From Aminobacterium colombiense DSM 12261 (lineage in GTDB: Bacteria; Synergistota; Synergistia; Synergistales; Aminobacteriaceae), in assembly GCF_000025885.1 (NCBI RefSeq), contig NC_014011.1, positions 1,550,001-1,614,000 of the forward strand: a stretch of 64,000 bases of DNA. Reading direction: 5' to 3'. This document shows positions 1 to 9,597 of the stretch, piece by piece (position 1 is the stretch's first letter; the number at the start of each line of letters is the position of its first letter). Under the pieces are notes generated by a model. That model was not told where the DNA came from. It saw only the letters and a program-made list of their open reading frames with translations, and did no database searches. Position numbers and translations under genes: made by a program.

Positions 1-216
1 TTCCAGCCTGGCCTCAAAACGCTCTAAAAGGGTCATGGCATCAGCTGTGCTTCCCGCGAAACCGGCGAGAACCTTGCCTTTATAGAGTCGACGGACCTTA
101 CGGGCCCCCGCTTTTATAATCTGGTCTCCCAGGGTAACCTGTCCATCACCGGCCATTGCCACTGAATTTTCTTGTCTTACACATAAAATCGTAGTTCCTT
201 TAAACAGCTTAATCAT
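1..216 (-). CDS. hslV: ATP-dependent protease peptidase subunit HslV (partial)
   Basis: This is the first 72 codons of HslV (ClpQ), the threonine peptidase that forms a proteasome-like double ring with the HslU ATPase. The gene runs off the left edge of the window. The N-terminus reads [15 protein letters not shown], followed by the family's [11 protein letters not shown] stretch and GFAGSTADA. The Thr in GTTIL is the expected catalytic residue, exposed after removal of a short propeptide. The ATG lies inside the end of xerC (ATGATTAA, 8-nt overlap), so the two are translationally coupled. The order xerC-hslV matches the codV-clpQ-clpY run of Firmicutes, and hslU probably follows outside the window. 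Confidence 0.93.
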   Translation of the reverse strand, partial: MIKLFKGTTILCVRQENSVAMAGDGQVTLGDQIIKAGARKVRRLYKGKVLAGFAGSTADAMTLLERFEARLE

Positions 217-1102
217 CTCCCCTAGTTCTCGGAAAAGCCTCTATATAACTTTGTTTTAAATGCTCGGCCGTTACTGTGAGATACCGTTGGGTGGTGATAA
301 GACTTTCGTGACCCAACAACTCTTGCACGACACGGATAGAGGCGCCTCCTTCAAGCATGTGAGTGGCAAAACTATGGCGCAACATGTGGGGCGTCACACC
401 AGATAGGCCTGCGCGTTTAGCGGCTCGATCGACAATCCTGCCAACTGTTCGAACTGTAAGATGACTCCCTTCTTCTCCGGTAAAAAGAAAAATACCCATT
501 TGGCAACTATCTCGCCAGTTATAGAGAGCCTTTATAGCCATCTTTCCGACAGGGATCATGCGTTCCTTATTCCCCTTGCCCCGCACACGCACCCATCTCT
601 CCGCAAAATCTATATCTTCCCAGCGAAGGACCACTAGTTCGCCGATCCTGAGGCCGCAGCCATAGAGCAATTCCAGAACAGCTTTATCACGAAGAGGATC
701 AGCGCTCTTTGCACATCCCACTTCTATAAGCCTTGATACCTGCTCAACACTTAACGCGCGAGGCAACCGTCCCGGCAGACGCGGCCCCTTAACATTTTTT
801 GCCGGATCCTTCCCCACCAGTTTTTTATCTACAAGAAAGGCAAACCAGTTTTTTATAGCTGAAAGCTTTCTCGCAACAGAGGATCTTGCATATCCAAAAG
901 AGGCAAGAACACGCAAGTATTCTCGAATAATGCGAGTATCGACCTCAGACAGAAGGGTAACATTCTGTTCTAGAAGGTAATTGACAAACTGATTGAGATC
1001 AACAGCATAATTCTCTATTGTATACATTGACATACTTTTGGCAAAACGCATCTGTTCCAAATAATAATCCAGCGCAAAAGATAACTTTTCAACCATAACC
1101 AT
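209..1102 (-). CDS. xerC: tyrosine recombinase XerC
   Basis: Site-specific tyrosine recombinase of 297 aa, the normal Xer length. XerC/XerD proteins resolve chromosome dimers at dif. An N-terminal SAM-like core-binding domain spans residues about 5-95, followed by the catalytic domain. The full catalytic set is visible: Arg152 in GCGLRIGEL, Lys176, His239 and Arg242 in [11 protein letters not shown], His265 in LLGHES, and the nucleophile Tyr274 in TQRYL. It sits between trmFO and hslV, the position of codV/xerC in Bacillus, which favours a housekeeping Xer over a phage integrase. Two possible ATG starts lie two codons apart. A 188-nt gap separates it from trmFO, so it may have its own promoter. 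Confidence 0.93.
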   Translation of the reverse strand: MVMVEKLSFALDYYLEQMRFAKSMSMYTIENYAVDLNQFVNYLLEQNVTLLSEVDTRIIREYLRVLASFGYARSSVARKLSAIKNWFAFLVDKKLVGKDPAKNVKGPRLPGRLPRALSVEQVSRLIEVGCAKSADPLRDKAVLELLYGCGLRIGELVVLRWEDIDFAERWVRVRGKGNKERMIPVGKMAIKALYNWRDSCQMGIFLFTGEEGSHLTVRTVGRIVDRAAKRAGLSGVTPHMLRHSFATHMLEGGASIRVVQELLGHESLITTQRYLTVTAEHLKQSYIEAFPRTRGDD

Positions 1103-1290
1103 ATTTTATCATTCTTTTCCTGCTACTTGATACTTTTCTAAAGAATCAGAATGCCATAAAATTGCAACTTTTGCAACTTGAATTGTCAGAAAAATGCCAA
1201 GGATACAACAACGAAAAAGTTTAACAATCATTGGAATTGATTATTATACATTATACAACAATAGTCTATTAGGAAAATAGGGGGGAAGTC

Positions 1291-2607
1291 CTATTTCAAA
1301 CAGTTTTTATCAAATTCTTCCAAGGCGCGGAGGGCTCGTTCTCCCACCTTTTGACATCGCAAGCTTTTTGGGCGGATTTTAACATCGAGGGAGGGGAATA
1401 TGCCCAGGTTAACATTCATGGGATGGAATACCTTTGGGTCGGTTTCCGCAAGATATCGAAGAAGGGAACCAATGGCTGTTTCCTTAGGCCAAAGGGGGAT
1501 TTGCAAACCGGCTGCACAGAAAGCCACGTGAAGTCCTGCGACGAGTCCCATAGCTGTACTTTCAAGATATCCCTCGACGCCGGTTATCTGCCCAGCAAGG
1601 AACAACGCCTTGCTCCCTCGCAGACGAAGGGAACCGTCAAGCACTTTAGGCGCATTGACGTATATGTTCCGATGCATTACGCCATAACGGGCAAACTCCG
1701 CGTTCTCAAGGCCAGGAATCATTCTGAAAACCCGATTCTGCTCTCCCCACTTCAAGCTTGTCTGAAAACCTACAAGATTGAAGAGTGTCCCATCTGCGTT
1801 ATCCTGGCGAAGCTGGACTACTGCGTAGGGTTCTGCTCCGGTAGAGGGGTTTGGAAGTCCTACCGGACGGAGGGGACCAAAACGAAGAGTATCAATTCCC
1901 CTGGAGGCTATGACCTCCACAGGCAGACATCCCTCAAAATATCGGACATCTTTTTCAAACTCATGACGGGGAGCCTGTTCTGCCGTTAGGAGGGCCTGGC
2001 AAAATTTTATGTACTCTTCTTCATTCATAGGGCAATTGATATAGTCTGCTTGCTGACCATATCGACCACCTTGATAGGCCTTATTCATATCAATGGTGTC
2101 ATAAAAGACCACTGGCGCGATGGCATCAAAAAAAGAAAAATATTCCTGGCCTGTCACTTGCCGAAGTCTTTCAGCAAAAATTGGACTCGTAAGGGGGCCT
2201 GTGGCTATAATGGCAGGCTCTTCAGGCAGCTCAGTTATTTCTCGCCGCTCAATTCGAATTTGGGGATGCCCCGAAAGTTTTTTTGTAATATAGCCAGCAA
2301 AGACATTCCGATCTACGGCAAGAGCCTTCCCTGCTGGGACAGAAGAATGATCAGCCGCTTCCATAATAAGGCTGTTAAGGTAGCGCAACTCCCCTTTCAA
2401 TATCCCGGCTGGGCTTGTCAAATTATCTGCTCCTAAAGAATTACTGCATACCAGCTCGCCCATCATATCGGTCTGATGGGCAGGAGTGGTAGCAACTGGC
2501 CTCATTTCTACAAGGCAAACAGAGTAACCCCTTTGAGCCAGCTGCCATGCTGCCTCGCTTCCTGCAAGCCCTCCTCCGACAATTAGAATCTCATCAGATC
2601 TTCTCAT
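1291..2607 (-). CDS. trmFO: methylenetetrahydrofolate--tRNA-(uracil(54)-C5)-methyltransferase TrmFO
   Basis: Folate- and FAD-dependent enzyme that makes 5-methyluridine at position 54 of tRNA, using methylene-THF as carbon donor. The 438-aa product has the FAD-binding GGGLAGSEAAWQLAQRG motif at residues 11-27 and the family blocks MGELVCSNSLG, ATGPLTSP and GVEGYLESTAMGL near the C-terminus. The ATG follows the topA stop by only a few bases in the same minus-strand operon, and the order topA-trmFO-xerC is conserved in Firmicutes. It draws on the methylene-THF pool that folD and fhs in this window also supply. Confidence 0.95.
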   Translation of the reverse strand: MRRSDEILIVGGGLAGSEAAWQLAQRGYSVCLVEMRPVATTPAHQTDMMGELVCSNSLGADNLTSPAGILKGELRYLNSLIMEAADHSSVPAGKALAVDRNVFAGYITKKLSGHPQIRIERREITELPEEPAIIATGPLTSPIFAERLRQVTGQEYFSFFDAIAPVVFYDTIDMNKAYQGGRYGQQADYINCPMNEEEYIKFCQALLTAEQAPRHEFEKDVRYFEGCLPVEVIASRGIDTLRFGPLRPVGLPNPSTGAEPYAVVQLRQDNADGTLFNLVGFQTSLKWGEQNRVFRMIPGLENAEFARYGVMHRNIYVNAPKVLDGSLRLRGSKALFLAGQITGVEGYLESTAMGLVAGLHVAFCAAGLQIPLWPKETAIGSLLRYLAETDPKVFHPMNVNLGIFPSLDVKIRPKSLRCQKVGERALRALEEFDKNCLK

Positions 2608-2610
2608 ATA

Positions 2611-4746
2611 TTACTTATTCTCCTTTTTGCCCTTTTTTTCTTTCTTCCAGCCACACTCAGGGCATTCTGGAAGACTTTTCTTGTTCTTGCGAATGAGAGA
2701 AGCGCCACATTCCTTACATTTTTCTCCAGTTGGTTCATTCCATGAAACATATTTACATTCAGGGTAACGAGAACAACCATAAAAGAATTTCCCTTTTTTA
2801 CTTCTTCTCCGAACTACTTCCCCACCCTCTGTTTCTCCACAGAGAGGGCATTTAACACCTATAGTTTTTAATATTGGCTTGGTATAACGACATTCCGGGT
2901 ATCCGGAACAGGCTATGAATTCCCCAAAACGGCCTCTTTTTTTAACTAAGGGCTTGCCGCATTCGGGGCAATCCTCACCGATCGGTTCCGGTTCAGGCAA
3001 TTCAACAGCGGAAGCTTTCTTAGCCTCTTCAAGGGTGTTAGTAAATCCATTCCAAAAGGATCGCACTACTTCTACCCATTGAAGTTGATCTTCTTCGATA
3101 AGGTCGAGCTGTTCTTCCATCTGGGCCGTAAATCCAGTATCAACTATGGGGGACTGACTTTTAGAATCAAAATATTGGAGTAAAAAGTCATCTACAGTCA
3201 TACCCAACTGTGTGGGCTCAATACGTTTTTCTTCATTTTTTTCCACATATCCTCTATCGTAAAGGGTCTCTACAATGGTGGCATAGGTCGATGGGCGGCC
3301 AACTCCCTTTTCCTCAAGGGTTTTGATGAGAGTCGCTTCGGAATAACGGGCGGCCGGCTTGGTAAAACGCTGTTCTTTTTCAATCTCTTGACACAAAAGA
3401 GTTTCTTCAGGCTGTGCTGGATCAAGCTGTCCCCCCTTCAACTCAAGGGGCCATACCGCTCCCCAGCCATCAAATATAAGTGATTCTCCTGTCTGGCGCA
3501 AACCATAGGAACCGGCCGCTACATCAAGAATGGCATTGGCAACTAATGCCGAGGCCATCTGAGAAGCGACAAAACGGTTCCAGATAAGGGTATAGAGACG
3601 GTGCTGTTCGGAATTCAAAACATTTTTTAATATCTCTGGCGTTAATGTCACGTCGGTAGGCCGGATAGCTTCATGAGCATCCTGGCTTCTCGCCTTTGAC
3701 GCAAAGAAGTTTGGCTTCGCTGGAAGATATTTTGCCTCATATCTTTCCGAAATAAAGGTTCTGGCCCCATTAATGGCATCCGGGGCAATGCGAAGACTAT
3801 CAGTGCGCATATAGGTTATTAGGCCCACTGGACCTCGCCCAGGTACGCTGACACCTTCAAAAAGACTCTGAGCAATCCTCATGGTCCGGCGAGGAGAAAA
3901 ACCCAGGCGGCGAGCGGCTTCCTGCTGTAGAGTACTCGTCTTAAAAGGGGGCAAGGGGGCTCTTTTCCCTTCCTTGACCTTATACTCCTTTACCACAAGC
4001 TCCTGTTTAGCAATATCTGACGCTATTTTCTCCGCCTGCTCTGAGCTGGAAATAAGAAGAGGCTTGCCTTCTTTCCAGAAAGATTTATTTTTGAAGCTCA
4101 TCACTTTCAGATCATAATTCCTCGTTTTATCAAGGGATGAGGCCAATACGCTAATGTGCCAGTATTCAGAGGGAACAAAACTAATTATCTCCCGTTCCCG
4201 TTCACAGATGAGATTGAGAGCTACAGATTGAACCCGGCCGGCAGAAAGACCATAACGAATTTTTTTCCAAAGAAGAGGACTGAGAGTATAGCCAACGAGG
4301 CGATCAAGCACCCGCCTGGCCTGTTGAGCATTCACCCGATTCATATCCACTGGTTCTAGTTTTTTAAGAGCTTCTTTAACAGCCTTTGGAGTTACCTCAT
4401 AAAAGCGGATGCGGCATAACGTTTGAGGATCAACATCAAGAATGTTGCAAAGATGCCATGCAATAGCTTCTCCTTCCCGGTCGGGGTCTGAGGCAAGCAA
4501 AATCTTTTGACTTCCCCGGGCTAGTTTCACCAACTCGTTTTTAATCTTGGCTTTACCTTTTACAAGAATATATTCAGGTTGAAAGTTGTTCTCCACATCA
4601 ATGGCGATACGGCTTTTAGGCAAATCTTTAATGTGGCCTATACTCGCTTTAACCGTATATTTTGAACCTAATATTTTCGATAGAGTTTTTGCTTTCGTAG
4701 GAGACTCAACAACAACAAGGGTTTTTCCCGATTCTTTCTTCGTCAT
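2611..4746 (-). CDS. topA: DNA topoisomerase I
   Basis: Type IA topoisomerase of 711 aa that relaxes negative supercoils. The Toprim domain starts at VVVESPTKAKTL near residue 10 and carries the acidic DPDREGEA motif. The catalytic tyrosine is Tyr312 in the YMRTDSLR motif. The C-terminus has three Cys4 zinc-ribbon modules (CPECGKP...CSGYPEC, CPLCGE...CSRYPEC and CKECGA...CPEC), followed by a lysine-rich tail. The start ATG has a good AAGGAGG ribosome-binding site. It lies between a small DUF494-like gene and trmFO in a tight operon. Confidence 0.97.
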   Translation of the reverse strand: MTKKESGKTLVVVESPTKAKTLSKILGSKYTVKASIGHIKDLPKSRIAIDVENNFQPEYILVKGKAKIKNELVKLARGSQKILLASDPDREGEAIAWHLCNILDVDPQTLCRIRFYEVTPKAVKEALKKLEPVDMNRVNAQQARRVLDRLVGYTLSPLLWKKIRYGLSAGRVQSVALNLICEREREIISFVPSEYWHISVLASSLDKTRNYDLKVMSFKNKSFWKEGKPLLISSSEQAEKIASDIAKQELVVKEYKVKEGKRAPLPPFKTSTLQQEAARRLGFSPRRTMRIAQSLFEGVSVPGRGPVGLITYMRTDSLRIAPDAINGARTFISERYEAKYLPAKPNFFASKARSQDAHEAIRPTDVTLTPEILKNVLNSEQHRLYTLIWNRFVASQMASALVANAILDVAAGSYGLRQTGESLIFDGWGAVWPLELKGGQLDPAQPEETLLCQEIEKEQRFTKPAARYSEATLIKTLEEKGVGRPSTYATIVETLYDRGYVEKNEEKRIEPTQLGMTVDDFLLQYFDSKSQSPIVDTGFTAQMEEQLDLIEEDQLQWVEVVRSFWNGFTNTLEEAKKASAVELPEPEPIGEDCPECGKPLVKKRGRFGEFIACSGYPECRYTKPILKTIGVKCPLCGETEGGEVVRRRSKKGKFFYGCSRYPECKYVSWNEPTGEKCKECGASLIRKNKKSLPECPECGWKKEKKGKKENK

Positions 4747-4760
4747 AAGATCCTCCTTGT

Positions 4761-5033
4761 TTAATGAACGAAATATTGACCTTTAACTGAGTCATAAAGA
4801 GAACCCATGAGGTCAAAACTTGCCAGGCTGGAATCGACAGCCCTCTGAATAATGTTCAAAAAAGATGGGGCATCAATATGCCCGCCCCGAATTTGTCCGA
4901 TCATGATGGCATCTTCAATAGCTATTTCTATGACTTTTCGTGGATATTCTTCAGTCATAAGAAGGTAGTGTATAAGGTCTAGAGCATCTTCAGTTAGAAA
5001 CATTCTTTCAAGATCATGTACCAATCGCGTCAA
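4761..5033 (-). CDS. small protein between dprA and topA, possible DUF494/Smg-like
   Basis: A 90-aa protein, largely alpha-helical by composition. The best start is a TTG at 5033, which has AAGGAG nine bases upstream and lies 15 nt after the dprA stop; a longer reading frame would run into dprA. I see no catalytic motif. Acidic, leucine/isoleucine-rich helices (LIHYLLMTEEYPRKVIEIAI) loosely recall the C-terminal part of Smg/DUF494 proteins, which in proteobacteria are encoded between dprA and topA, exactly this position. The protein is shorter than Smg, so the link is mainly positional and remains tentative. Confidence 0.6.
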   Translation of the reverse strand: MTRLVHDLERMFLTEDALDLIHYLLMTEEYPRKVIEIAIEDAIMIGQIRGGHIDAPSFLNIIQRAVDSSLASFDLMGSLYDSVKGQYFVH

Positions 5034-5047
5034 TACGATACGCTCCT

Positions 5048-6154
5048 TTACTTGGGATCGATAGAGGCCCTCCAGCGACCGGGCCCAGATTGATAGATAA
5101 GATTTAACGCCGACAAATGACTTATGCAAGAGATAACATCGGCGGCAGTCATTTTACATTCAGCAGACAGGTTGTCAACTGTCCGATCTCCATGAATTTG
5201 AAAAAGATTGAGAATTTTTTGCTCTTTTTCTGTTATATCCAATTGATTTTGCCTGTTTTTCCGCACATCAGAACCCCAAAGATCAAGCTGTTTCGAGCAT
5301 AGGGTTTCAGCAAAATCGGAAACATCGATAAGGGGGTTAGCTCCGTCAAAAAGAAGTTTGTTAGAACCCTTGCACACTTTTTCATCAATACGTCCTGGAA
5401 CAGCCCAGATTTCTTTTCCCAGGTCAAGGGCCAATTGGGCTGTTACTATGGCTCCGCTTCGAACAGGAGCCTCAACCACAACAATTACATCTGCCAACCC
5501 AGCTATAATACGGTTTCGTTTCGGGAAATGCCAGGGTTTAGCATCAACCCCTAACCCATATTCAGTAATAAGGGCCCCCGAACCAACAATCTTGCTAAAA
5601 AGGTCCTTATGCTGCCTTGGATAAATACGGTTGTGCCCATGAGCCAGAATTACTGCTGTTTCTCCACCAGACTCAAGACACCCACCGTGAGCCGCCCCAT
5701 CGATGCCAAGAGCGCCGCCGCTCAACAAGATGCAACCCCGCTCAGCCGCAACACGTCCTAAAGCACGAGCTACCTGCTGGCCATAAAACGTACTTCTGCG
5801 AGTTCCCACAACTGCCAGCATAGGTTTTTCAAGTCTCGAGCGTCCTCGTACAAAAAGAACCAAGGGGGCATTTTCCATGGTCTGGAGAGAAGGGGGGTAT
5901 CCCTTTTCTCCATAATATAGCACCTGAATCCCCATGGAATGCCATCTATTTTCTTGTCTTTTCACCCATTTAGACCTAATTAAAGAAACAATGCGCTCGC
6001 AAGCTCCCGGTGAAAGAGCTCCCCGTTGTTCTTCTGTGAGATTTGCGGAAAGCAGAGCCTCCATACTTTCTTCTGTGGCAACCAGCCTATTCCATAAACG
6101 GCTATCTGCTTCCAATGCGTTCATCAATAAAAGGGCTTGTTGCCGCGGCGTCAT
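5048..6154 (-). CDS. dprA: DNA processing protein DprA (Smf)
   Basis: DprA loads RecA on incoming single-stranded DNA during natural transformation. The 368-aa protein has an N-terminal helical region, a Rossmann-like core with GTRRSTFYG, the LLSGGALGIDGAAHGG loop and GHNRIYPRQH, and a C-terminal winged-helix region (about 300-365). Its ATG overlaps the comM stop by 4 nt (ATGA), so translation is coupled. Pairing with comM, which helps branch migration during transformation, suggests a preserved competence function, although no DNA-uptake machinery is visible here. Confidence 0.94.
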   Translation of the reverse strand: MTPRQQALLLMNALEADSRLWNRLVATEESMEALLSANLTEEQRGALSPGACERIVSLIRSKWVKRQENRWHSMGIQVLYYGEKGYPPSLQTMENAPLVLFVRGRSRLEKPMLAVVGTRRSTFYGQQVARALGRVAAERGCILLSGGALGIDGAAHGGCLESGGETAVILAHGHNRIYPRQHKDLFSKIVGSGALITEYGLGVDAKPWHFPKRNRIIAGLADVIVVVEAPVRSGAIVTAQLALDLGKEIWAVPGRIDEKVCKGSNKLLFDGANPLIDVSDFAETLCSKQLDLWGSDVRKNRQNQLDITEKEQKILNLFQIHGDRTVDNLSAECKMTAADVISCISHLSALNLIYQSGPGRWRASIDPK

Positions 6155-7653
6155 GAAGAACCCCCCCCTCCCCTATAGGCGAGAGCTTCTGATATGTGCG
6201 GAACCCGTACCCGAGAAGAATTATCAAGATCAGCAATGGTCCTGGCCACTTTTAAAACCCTGCTTATGCCTCTGCCCGAAAGACGCAGGTTGTCTGCCAT
6301 CCGGATTAAAAATGGGCGAACGTCGGTGCCGAGGTTGAGCTCTCTTTTAATGATGCGCTCTGGAAGTTCAGCATTGCAGTGAAAACCATACTTTCTCCAT
6401 CGCAATCGCTGTTTTTCCCTTGCCTCACACACCCTTTGGCGGACAGTTTCACTATCTTCCCCACTCTGATCTTCAAAAGAAATCAATTCTTTGGGCAGAA
6501 GGCGCGGAACTGAAACATGCAGGTCAATGCGGTCAAGTATTGGGCCGGAAAGGCGCTTGCTATATCTTTCTTTCTCATAAGCTGAACAGCTGCATGACTC
6601 CACCGGGTCACCAGCCCAGCCGCAAGGACAAGGATTGCATGCTGCCAAAAGCAATACGCGACAAGGAAACTCTACCCTTCCAGCCGCCCGGCTAACAACG
6701 ATACTTCCATCTTCAAGGGGCTGCCGCAGTGCCTCCAGAAGATCCCGTCGAAACTCCGTAAACTCATCTAAAAAAAGTATACCTCGATGGGCAAGACTTA
6801 TTTCTCCTGGACGCAGGGAGGCTCCTCCGCCGCATATGGCCACAGTGCTCGCTGTGGGATGGACTATATGAAAAGGAGGCTCAAGGGACGGCTTATAATC
6901 TGGCCTTGCTGAGCTGTGTATCTGAAGGCTTTCTAAGAGCTCTTCATGGGAAAGGGGAGGGACAATCCCCCGGATTGCTCTGGCAAGCATGGTCTTCCCA
7001 CTCCCTGGAGATCCGATAAAAAGCAAATTATGATGACCGGCCGCAGCTATTTCCAAGGCTCTTTTTGCCCCGGCCTGTCCTTTGATATCCGCAAGGTCTG
7101 GATTGGGAATATTTTTCTGCGAAGGCAAACGCTGTTTTTCCAGGGGCAGCAAAATCTCCTCTCCTTGCAGATGATCAAAGAGTTGGCTTAGAGTTGACAG
7201 GGCATAGGCCTCTACGCCTGGAACCAGAGAAACTTCAAAAGCATTCCCCCTGGGAACAAAAAGAGGCATTCCAAGGTCTCGTGCCAAAAAGGCAGCAGGG
7301 ACTGCCCCTCTCGTTTTTCGCAATCTGCCGTCAAGGGACAGTTCCCCCATAAAAAGGGTGGGGCTTTGCAGTGAAATGACGCCTAGTTGTTGAGCGATGC
7401 CAATAGCAATGGGAAGATCTAGAAAAGCCCCTTCTTTGGGGCAATCGGCGGGGGCAAGATTGACGGTTACACGGCCGCGGACAGGTATATCAAGGTTCCT
7501 TAACGCGGCTCGAACCCTCTCGCGAGATTCCCGTACCGCCGCATCCGGGAGCCCAACTATACCAATGACAAAAAGTCCTCCCGTTATCTCTACTTCCACT
7601 TCTACTTTAAGAGCCCGCACTCCCTGGAGGGTGATGCCGTAAACAGGTTTCAT
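6151..7653 (-). CDS. comM: YifB/ComM family magnesium-chelatase-like AAA+ ATPase
   Basis: A 500-aa hexameric AAA+ helicase-like protein that promotes branch migration during recombination of transforming DNA in competent bacteria. The N-terminal Lon-protease-like domain (about 1-160) includes the GIVGLPDAAVRESRERV region. It is followed by the Mg-chelatase ATPase domain with Walker A GSPGSGKT and Walker B LFLDE, the cysteine-rich ACNPCPCGW loop and a C-terminal lid domain (RLSGRGISRVLKVARTIADL). It overlaps yraN upstream and dprA downstream by 4 nt each. Confidence 0.95.
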   Translation of the reverse strand: MKPVYGITLQGVRALKVEVEVEITGGLFVIGIVGLPDAAVRESRERVRAALRNLDIPVRGRVTVNLAPADCPKEGAFLDLPIAIGIAQQLGVISLQSPTLFMGELSLDGRLRKTRGAVPAAFLARDLGMPLFVPRGNAFEVSLVPGVEAYALSTLSQLFDHLQGEEILLPLEKQRLPSQKNIPNPDLADIKGQAGAKRALEIAAAGHHNLLFIGSPGSGKTMLARAIRGIVPPLSHEELLESLQIHSSARPDYKPSLEPPFHIVHPTASTVAICGGGASLRPGEISLAHRGILFLDEFTEFRRDLLEALRQPLEDGSIVVSRAAGRVEFPCRVLLLAACNPCPCGWAGDPVESCSCSAYEKERYSKRLSGPILDRIDLHVSVPRLLPKELISFEDQSGEDSETVRQRVCEAREKQRLRWRKYGFHCNAELPERIIKRELNLGTDVRPFLIRMADNLRLSGRGISRVLKVARTIADLDNSSRVRVPHISEALAYRGGGGSS

Positions 7654-8021
7654 GATAACATCATTCCATTGGTAATATCAGAATAATGTTTTACCGTATA
7701 GGAGGACATATTATTATGGCAAGTGATCCCCACGAGATCTATTCTCCATATTCCTGACCATTGAACCTGATCTATATAAAGAAAGCCGGTTCTGATAAGT
7801 CGCCTGATCTTTACAGGCCCTACAGATTCTTCCGGAGGCATAATGCGTCCTACAGATCGGGTGCGGACTTCCACTATGACAAGTTCTTTTTTATCCATGG
7901 CTACAATGTCCAGCTCTCCCCGAGGAAATGAAACGTTACGTTCAATAATGCGCCACCCCTTTTTCTGAAGGAACGCACTGGCTGTTTCTTCACCCCAACG
8001 GCCAAGTGCAACATGATCCAT
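7650..8021 (-). CDS. YraN family (UPF0102) endonuclease-like protein
   Basis: A 123-aa protein of the UPF0102/YraN family, which has a restriction-endonuclease-like fold; its biological role is not established. The family blocks GRWGEETASAFLQKKGWRIIERN, GELDIVAMD and ELVIVEVRTRS are present and contain the PD-(D/E)XK-like E-x-D...E-V-K/R pattern. I chose the ATG at 8021 because AAGGAG lies 12 nt upstream; an ATG at 8033 would sit directly on the ribosome-binding site. It overlaps comM by 4 nt. The dprA-comM-yraN-rnhB grouping is common in bacteria. Confidence 0.88.
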   Translation of the reverse strand: MDHVALGRWGEETASAFLQKKGWRIIERNVSFPRGELDIVAMDKKELVIVEVRTRSVGRIMPPEESVGPVKIRRLIRTGFLYIDQVQWSGIWRIDLVGITCHNNMSSYTVKHYSDITNGMMLS

Positions 8022-8187
8022 GGTTTTATCCATCTCCTTTGTCAAGTTGTTGAAAAGCAAGAACAGCGCTACGGCCTTGTATCCGCAGCGCCTTTCACAG
8101 TATGAGCTTAACCCTGGTGATTAGGATTTATCCTTTTAGGGATAACCGGGATGGTTGCTTAATACCATGCCAGAAAAACGCCCCAGA

Positions 8188-8775
8188 TTACTCAGGAGAA
8201 ACAGTCTTCCACGTAAAGCTTCTGCGATGAATGGGTGACAGCCCAAACTCAGTAATACGACGACGATGATCCTCTGTGGGGTAACCTTTGTGTTTGGCAA
8301 AATTATATTGAGGATAGGCCATATCCAGAGCAACCATAGCTCTGTCTCGAAGAACTTTAGCTACAACAGAGGCTGCCGCCACTTCTGGTACGAGACTGTC
8401 GCCTTTGGGTATCGCCTTTTGTGGATAACTCCTAAGCCCGGGGATAAGGACACTGCCGTCTACAATGACTTCCTCAAAAACGTGAGGTAACTTGTTCACT
8501 GATCTGCTCATGGCCCATAAGGTAGCCTGCAAGATGTTCATTTGGTCGATACGCCGAGGGGAAGCAGCCTGGGCTCTCCATGCTACTCCAAGGCTTACCA
8601 TTGCCTTAAAGATTTTTTCACGCTTTAAGGGCGTAAGCTTTTTTGAATCATTTAATCCTAACGCTGCCAAAGCATCAAGCTGAGAGGGTGTTAGAACAAC
8701 AGCCGCCGCTACAACTGGACCAGCTAAAGGGCCGCGGCCTGCCTCGTCTACACCAGCTATTACTCTATTTCCCAT
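8188..8775 (-). CDS. rnhB: ribonuclease HII
   Basis: RNase HII cleaves RNA in RNA-DNA hybrids and removes misincorporated ribonucleotides. The 195-aa product starts MGNRVIAGVDEAGRGPLAGP, which contains the DEAGRG metal-binding and ribonucleotide-sensing motif. Further acidic residues appear in LNDSKKL and VIVDGS, and the conserved EVAAASVVAKVLRD segment is present. The ATG at 8775 has GGGGAG eight bases upstream and overlaps the rbgA stop by 16 nt. Together with rbgA it follows the rbgA-rnhB order of Bacillus. Confidence 0.95.
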   Translation of the reverse strand: MGNRVIAGVDEAGRGPLAGPVVAAAVVLTPSQLDALAALGLNDSKKLTPLKREKIFKAMVSLGVAWRAQAASPRRIDQMNILQATLWAMSRSVNKLPHVFEEVIVDGSVLIPGLRSYPQKAIPKGDSLVPEVAAASVVAKVLRDRAMVALDMAYPQYNFAKHKGYPTEDHRRRITEFGLSPIHRRSFTWKTVSPE

Positions 8776-9596
8776 GGATATCGCTCCCCTGGCCACTCCA
8801 ATGTTATTCGCCCAAGTTTACCCGTAGAAAAGGCATCGAGAAAACGCTGCCCTGCCAATAAAAGATCAACACGGCCGCCGCTGACAAGACATCCTAAACG
8901 ATGGCCTATTTTCTCAAGAGTAACGAGTGGCTCTTCTTCCACATTTTCTATATTCCACTTTTTTTCAACAAGATGCCAATGTCCTCGCTCTTTTAAATGC
9001 TCAATAAGGGAAAGTGCTACGACATCCGTGCCGCCAATAACTTCCGCTTTGCTGCAGCCGAGCCAGGCAAGGCGGCGGTGTACCTCGTTATGTGAACGGG
9101 GGTCAAGAATGCCTGGAGAATCTACAGCAAGGATATCTTGCCCTTTATACCATGAAACCCCCCTGGTAATGCCAGGAACTCCTCCAACGGGAGCTCGTTT
9201 TTTACCTACTAGAAGGTTTAGGAAAAGGGATTTGCCCACATTGGGGATTCCCACAACAGCAAGACGAAGTTCACGGTGAGCAGGCCGAAGTTTCGCAAGG
9301 TCCCGACGCAATAATTGTATTCTCCCCTCAAGAAAATTGAATGCCCAGGCCTTTTGCTTAATAGACGAAAAAAACTGAAGCCATGCTTTTGTAGCCCCTT
9401 CCTCAGCAAGGTCTGCTCGTGAAAGTACAATGTAGACGGGACAAATTCTGGAAAGCTGATCTGACATTGGCGAAGAGGTAAGATGAGGAGCCCGCGCATC
9501 TCGAACTTCTAATATAAGATCGAGCTTTTGAACCAGTTCTTCTAATTTGCGTTTCCCTTTTGCCATATGGCCCGGGTACCAGACTGTACGTGGCAT
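8760..9596 (-). CDS. ylqF: ribosome biogenesis GTPase YlqF/RbgA
   Basis: Circularly permuted GTPase (278 aa) needed for late assembly of the 50S ribosomal subunit. The G4-like motif SRADL comes before G1 (GIPNVGKS) and G3 (DSPG), which is the hallmark permutation of the YlqF/YawG class. The N-terminus MPRTVWYPGHMAKGKR is typical, with RDARAPHLTSSP following. The ATG at 9596 lies 12 nt after GGAG; a TTG four codons earlier sits too close to it. The coding region begins just after the lepB stop, inside one operon lepB-rbgA-rnhB. Confidence 0.95.
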   Translation of the reverse strand: MPRTVWYPGHMAKGKRKLEELVQKLDLILEVRDARAPHLTSSPMSDQLSRICPVYIVLSRADLAEEGATKAWLQFFSSIKQKAWAFNFLEGRIQLLRRDLAKLRPAHRELRLAVVGIPNVGKSLFLNLLVGKKRAPVGGVPGITRGVSWYKGQDILAVDSPGILDPRSHNEVHRRLAWLGCSKAEVIGGTDVVALSLIEHLKERGHWHLVEKKWNIENVEEEPLVTLEKIGHRLGCLVSGGRVDLLLAGQRFLDAFSTGKLGRITLEWPGERYPWEIE

Positions 9597-9597
9597 A

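Noticed and set aside
1351-1989. A 212-codon plus-strand ORF inside trmFO
   Set aside because: Antisense shadow of trmFO, whose motifs and length are secure; the translation resembles no protein.
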